In this document: piece after piece, positions 61,257-64,000 of the stretch
How the letters are laid out: each line of letters starts with the position of its first letter
How positions within the stretch are numbered: the stretch's first letter is position 1
From: Streptomyces minutiscleroticus
GTDB lineage: Bacteria; Actinomycetota; Actinomycetes; Streptomycetales; Streptomycetaceae
DNA: 64,000 nucleotides
Assembly (NCBI RefSeq): GCF_014650875.1
Contig: NZ_BMVU01000002.1
Coordinates: 1-64,000 of the forward strand
Reading direction: 5' to 3'
Notes under the pieces: model-generated
What the model was told of the DNA's origin: nothing
Databases searched by the model: none
What the model saw: the letters and a program-made list of their open reading frames with translations, nothing else
Program-made: the position numbers and the translations under genes

Positions 61257-61829
61257 ATGGTCAATCTGACGCGCATCTACACCAGGACCGGCGACCAGGG
61301 CACCACCGCCCTCGGCGACATGAGCCGGGTCGCCAAGACCGATCTGCGGATCGCGGCGTACGCCGACGTCAACGAGGCGAACGCCGTGATCGGCACCGCG
61401 ATCGCGCTCGGCGGCCTCGGCGAGGAGGTCGTCGCGGTCCTCACCCGCGTGCAGAACGACCTGTTCGACGTGGGCGCGGACCTGTCCACGCCGGTGGTGG
61501 AGAACCCCGAGTTCCCGCCGCTGCGCGTCGAGCAGGCCTACGTCGACAAGCTGGAGGCGGACTGCGACCGCTTCCTGGAGGGGCTGGAGAAGCTGCGCAG
61601 CTTCATCCTGCCCGGCGGCACGCCCGGCGCGGCCCTGCTGCACCACGCGTGCACGGTGGTCCGCCGTGCCGAGCGCTCGACCTGGGCCGCCCTGGAGGTG
61701 CACGGCGAGGTCATGAACCCGCTCACCGCGACCTACCTCAACCGCCTGTCGGACCTGCTGTTCATCCTGGCCCGCACGGCCAACAAGGAGGTCGGGGACG
61801 TGCTGTGGGTGCCGGGCGGCGAGCGCTAG
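61257..61829 (+). CDS. cob(I)alamin adenosyltransferase, PduO type
   Basis: 190 aa. RIYTRTGDQGTTALGD ATP-binding start, YADVNEANAVIG, SFILPGG, HHACTVVRRAER, NRLSDLLFILAR: all PduO motifs present. It makes adenosylcobalamin from cob(I)alamin and ATP. It supplies the cofactor for IcmA (30158) and methylmalonyl-CoA mutase, whose helpers meaB and epimerase are also in this window. Starts 13 bp after the permease. Confidence 0.94.
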   Translation: MVNLTRIYTRTGDQGTTALGDMSRVAKTDLRIAAYADVNEANAVIGTAIALGGLGEEVVAVLTRVQNDLFDVGADLSTPVVENPEFPPLRVEQAYVDKLEADCDRFLEGLEKLRSFILPGGTPGAALLHHACTVVRRAERSTWAALEVHGEVMNPLTATYLNRLSDLLFILARTANKEVGDVLWVPGGER

Positions 61830-61921
61830 GCCCTGCCGCCGGACGACGGGCCCGGGCGGCGGGCGGGGAACGTCCGGCGACGAGGAGGGCGCGAGGAGGG
61901 CGTCGGGCGGGGAGCCGCGCG

Positions 61922-62527
61922 TCAGCGCGTCCCCGTCGGCTCCCGGTTCTGGTCCTGACCCCGGTCCTGGCCCCGGTCCCGGGGCTTCTCCGCCTTCGGC
62001 GCCTTCTTGGGGAGGACCAGGTAGCTGAGCGCGATCAGGCCGTGGATGCCGGCCGCGCGCCAGGCGCCGTACATCCAGCTGTACAGGGGCCCGGTGCGGT
62101 CCGGGTCGCCGACGTACCGGGCGGCGAGCTGCAGCAGGGCCGTCGCGACGGCCGCCGCCACGAGCGTGCCCAGCCAGACGCGGCCCTCGTGGGCGGCCCT
62201 GGCCGTTCCGTACCGCGGCGGCCTCGGCGGCGGGGGCCCGCCGGCCAGGCGGTGCGCGGCGTGGCCGTCGAGCCACTTCACCGTGCGGTGGCCGTGGCCG
62301 ACGGTGTACCCGATGTAGAGCGCGGCCAGGCCGTGCTCCCAGCTCGGCTCGGCACCGTTCCCCAGGTCGACCGCGGTGGCGGCCAGCAGGACGACCTCCA
62401 GCAGCGGCTCGCACAGCAGCAGGGCGAGGCCGGTGCGGGGCATGCCCAGCAGGTAGCGGGTGGCCAGGCCGGCCGCCAGCAGCACCCAGAAGCCGACCTC
62501 GCAGACGACGATCAGCGTGACGATCAC
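61922..62527 (-). CDS. membrane protein of unknown function
   Basis: 201 aa. About four to five hydrophobic segments (about 2-25, 30-50, 65-80, 118-138, 155-172), a conserved WEHGLAALYIGYTVGHGHRTVKWLD stretch with His residues in or next to a membrane segment, and a C-terminal tail RDRGQDRGQDQNRE of short repeats. GTG 62527 follows GAGGAG. No function assigned. Convergent with the PduO gene. Confidence 0.72.
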   Translation of the reverse strand: MIVTLIVVCEVGFWVLLAAGLATRYLLGMPRTGLALLLCEPLLEVVLLAATAVDLGNGAEPSWEHGLAALYIGYTVGHGHRTVKWLDGHAAHRLAGGPPPPRPPRYGTARAAHEGRVWLGTLVAAAVATALLQLAARYVGDPDRTGPLYSWMYGAWRAAGIHGLIALSYLVLPKKAPKAEKPRDRGQDRGQDQNREPTGTR

Positions 62528-62679
62528 GGCTCGCTCCTCTCGGTCACCCCTCAAGGCTTGCGCGCCGGGCGGCCGGGGGCGTCGTCGCCGGTGACGAACC
62601 CGCGGTGCATCGAAGGATGCAGTCCAGGACCCTCCCCGGGGATCAGGCGGACGCCCCGGGGGCCGTGTTGGATGAAGTC

Positions 62680-63876
62680 ATGGCCCTCCCGCTCCCCCGC
62701 CCGCACCCCCTGGACGCGTACATCGCCGCCGGCGGGCTGCTCGGCGGGTTCCTGCTGTGGGCCGCCGGCCTGAGCACCCGGCCGGCGGGCGAGCCGATCG
62801 TGCTCTGGGACGGGCGCCGGCCGGTCCTGGTGCCGCTCGCCGTGATGGCGCTCTGCGAGCTGCTGCGCCGGGCCGCCCCGCGCACGGCGCTGCTGGCGGG
62901 CGTCGCCGCGCTGACCGCGGACACGGTCACGCAGGGCAGCCTGGCCACGCTCGTGATGTTCACCGACGTCGTGTACGCGGCCGTCCTGTACGGGACGGCC
63001 GCCTCGGCCCGCCGCATCCCGTGGGTCAGCGGCCTGTTCACGGTGGTCGCGTCGCTGGCGTCGTTCGCGGCGTGGCGGACGCCCGAGGCGCTGCTGATCG
63101 GCGTGGCGGTCGGGATCGTCGCGTTCGCGCCCGCGTCCACCGGCCTGATCGTGCGCAACCACCGCGACGCCGCCGAGGCCGCCCGGCTGCGCGCCGAGCA
63201 GACCGCGCTGCGCGCCGAGACGGACCGCGCCCAGGCCGTGGCCGCCGAGCGCGCCCGGATGGCCCGCGAGCTGCACGACATGGTGGCCAACCACCTGTCC
63301 GCCATCGCCATCCACTCCACGGCGGCGCTCTCCCTCGACGACCCGGCGACCACCCGGCAGGCCCTGACCGTCATCCGCGAGAACAGCGTCGAGGGGCTCG
63401 CCGAGATGCGCCGCCTCATCGGCATCCTGCGCGACGACAGCGGCGACCTGGAGCCGGCCGTCGCGCCGGCCCTGGACGGCCTGGGCGCGCTGGTCGAGGG
63501 CGCCCGCGCCAACGGCCTCGACGTCGCGCTGGACGCCTCCCCCGGCGGCGCGCTGTCCGCGCCGGTCGAGCTGGCCGCCTACCGCCTCGTGCAGGAGTCC
63601 CTGACCAACGCCCTCAAGCACGCCGCGCCCGGCCGGGTCACCGTCGTGCTCGCACGGCGCGCGGACGCCCTGGAGGTGCGGGTGAGCAGCCCGTACGGTG
63701 GCCGCGACGGCGGCCCGCGGGCGCCCGGCTCGGGCGCGGGCCTGATCGGGATGCGCGAGCGCGTGGCGCTGCTGGGCGGGACGTTCGAGGCGGGCCCCGT
63801 GGACTCCCCCGAGGACGGGGGGAAGGTGTGGCGCGTGTACGCCACCCTGCCGACCGGTGAAGGAGGGACCGGGTGA
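62680..63876 (+). CDS. sensor histidine kinase, NarL/DesK type (HisKA_3)
   Basis: 398 aa. Five or so membrane segments in the first 150 residues, coiled linker (RLRAEQTALRAETDRAQAVAAE), HisKA_3 phosphoacceptor ARELHDMVANHLSAIAIH, HATPase with VQESLTNALKHA and GAGLIGMRERVALLGG. The signal is probably membrane-linked. Response regulator begins 40 bp downstream. GTG 62665 is an alternative start. Confidence 0.9.
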   Translation: MALPLPRPHPLDAYIAAGGLLGGFLLWAAGLSTRPAGEPIVLWDGRRPVLVPLAVMALCELLRRAAPRTALLAGVAALTADTVTQGSLATLVMFTDVVYAAVLYGTAASARRIPWVSGLFTVVASLASFAAWRTPEALLIGVAVGIVAFAPASTGLIVRNHRDAAEAARLRAEQTALRAETDRAQAVAAERARMARELHDMVANHLSAIAIHSTAALSLDDPATTRQALTVIRENSVEGLAEMRRLIGILRDDSGDLEPAVAPALDGLGALVEGARANGLDVALDASPGGALSAPVELAAYRLVQESLTNALKHAAPGRVTVVLARRADALEVRVSSPYGGRDGGPRAPGSGAGLIGMRERVALLGGTFEAGPVDSPEDGGKVWRVYATLPTGEGGTG

Positions 63877-63916
63877 AGGGCAGTGACCGGGTGAGCCGGG
63901 TGAAGGGGGCGACCGC

Positions 63917-64000
63917 GTGATCCGCGTGCTCGTCGCCGAGGACCAGTCCGCCGTGCGCGCCGGACTCGTCCTGATCCTGGGCAGCGCCCCCGACATCGAG
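63917..64000 (+). CDS. response regulator, NarL/LuxR family (5' part, cut by window end)
   Basis: 28 codons visible: MIRVLVAEDQSAVRAGLVLI, then LGSAPDIE; the acidic pair ED of a receiver domain is visible. Cognate of the preceding kinase by position. GTG 63917; the output domain lies outside the window. Confidence 0.82.
   Translation, partial: MIRVLVAEDQSAVRAGLVLILGSAPDIE

Overview
The window is about 71-73% GC (my impression, not counted). Its genes show strong third-position GC bias, frequent GTG starts and 4-bp GTGA/ATGA stop-start overlaps. Together with Scy and FilP (polar-growth cytoskeleton), a NucS mismatch endonuclease and the treS-mak-glgB glycogen/maltose cassette, this identifies a Streptomyces chromosome core. 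The gene order also agrees with what I remember of the S. coelicolor SCO5442-to-SCO5378 region; that comparison is from memory and was not run here. I saw no rRNA, tRNA, CRISPR array, intact insertion sequence or prophage.

Layout. 1-4091: end of trehalose synthase, maltokinase and glycogen branching enzyme. 4293-9241 (minus): HelD-type helicase, thioredoxin, MerR regulator, and a DctA dicarboxylate symporter divergent from a CitA/DcuS-CitB/DcuR two-component pair (9385-11992). 12042-13550 (minus): SDR oxidoreductase and its TetR regulator. 13770-17296: sugar ABC importer (binding protein and two permeases, no ATPase), whose first intergenic space is filled by eleven 24-bp tandem units. 17432-24548: HTH protein, 6-phosphofructokinase, Pta-AckA and pyruvate kinase, a central carbon block. 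24643-27396 (minus): three-gene envelope operon of unknown function, then a thioredoxin-TPR protein (28022-28993) and a TetR regulator. 30158-31858: isobutyryl-CoA mutase large subunit behind a 24-bp perfect palindrome. 31988-33725: two DUF3817 membrane proteins, MarR and an MTH1187-family protein. 33996-36072: three overlapping AIM24-family genes. 36165-39720: MarR, an OmpR-type two-component system and a divergent PepSY protein. 39912-42762: MeaB, thiolase and methylmalonyl-CoA epimerase. 43068-48042: scy and filP. 48119-52154: two tandem ABC-2 exporters. 52165-59682: small Cys/His protein, LLM oxidoreductase, SCO5389-type protein, nucS, a large membrane-anchored NTPase, a STAS protein and 3-hydroxybutyryl-CoA dehydrogenase. 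59806-61243: scar in which a divergent tetR/ABC-ATPase pair has lost both N-termini, followed by a MITE-like element and an orphan permease. 61257-64000: PduO adenosyltransferase, membrane protein and the start of a NarL-type two-component system.

How the genes fit together. Acetate overflow (pta-ackA), glycolysis (pfkA, pyk), acetoacetyl-CoA/butyryl-CoA steps (thiolase, hydroxybutyryl-CoA dehydrogenase) and the B12-dependent branch (icmA, meaB, epimerase, PduO) are interleaved here, so much of C2-C4 acyl-CoA metabolism is encoded within 45 kb. The most unusual DNA is regulatory or repetitive: short tandem arrays of 20, 24 and 27 bp at gene boundaries, several near-perfect palindromic operators, and the deletion/MITE scar near 60.1 kb.
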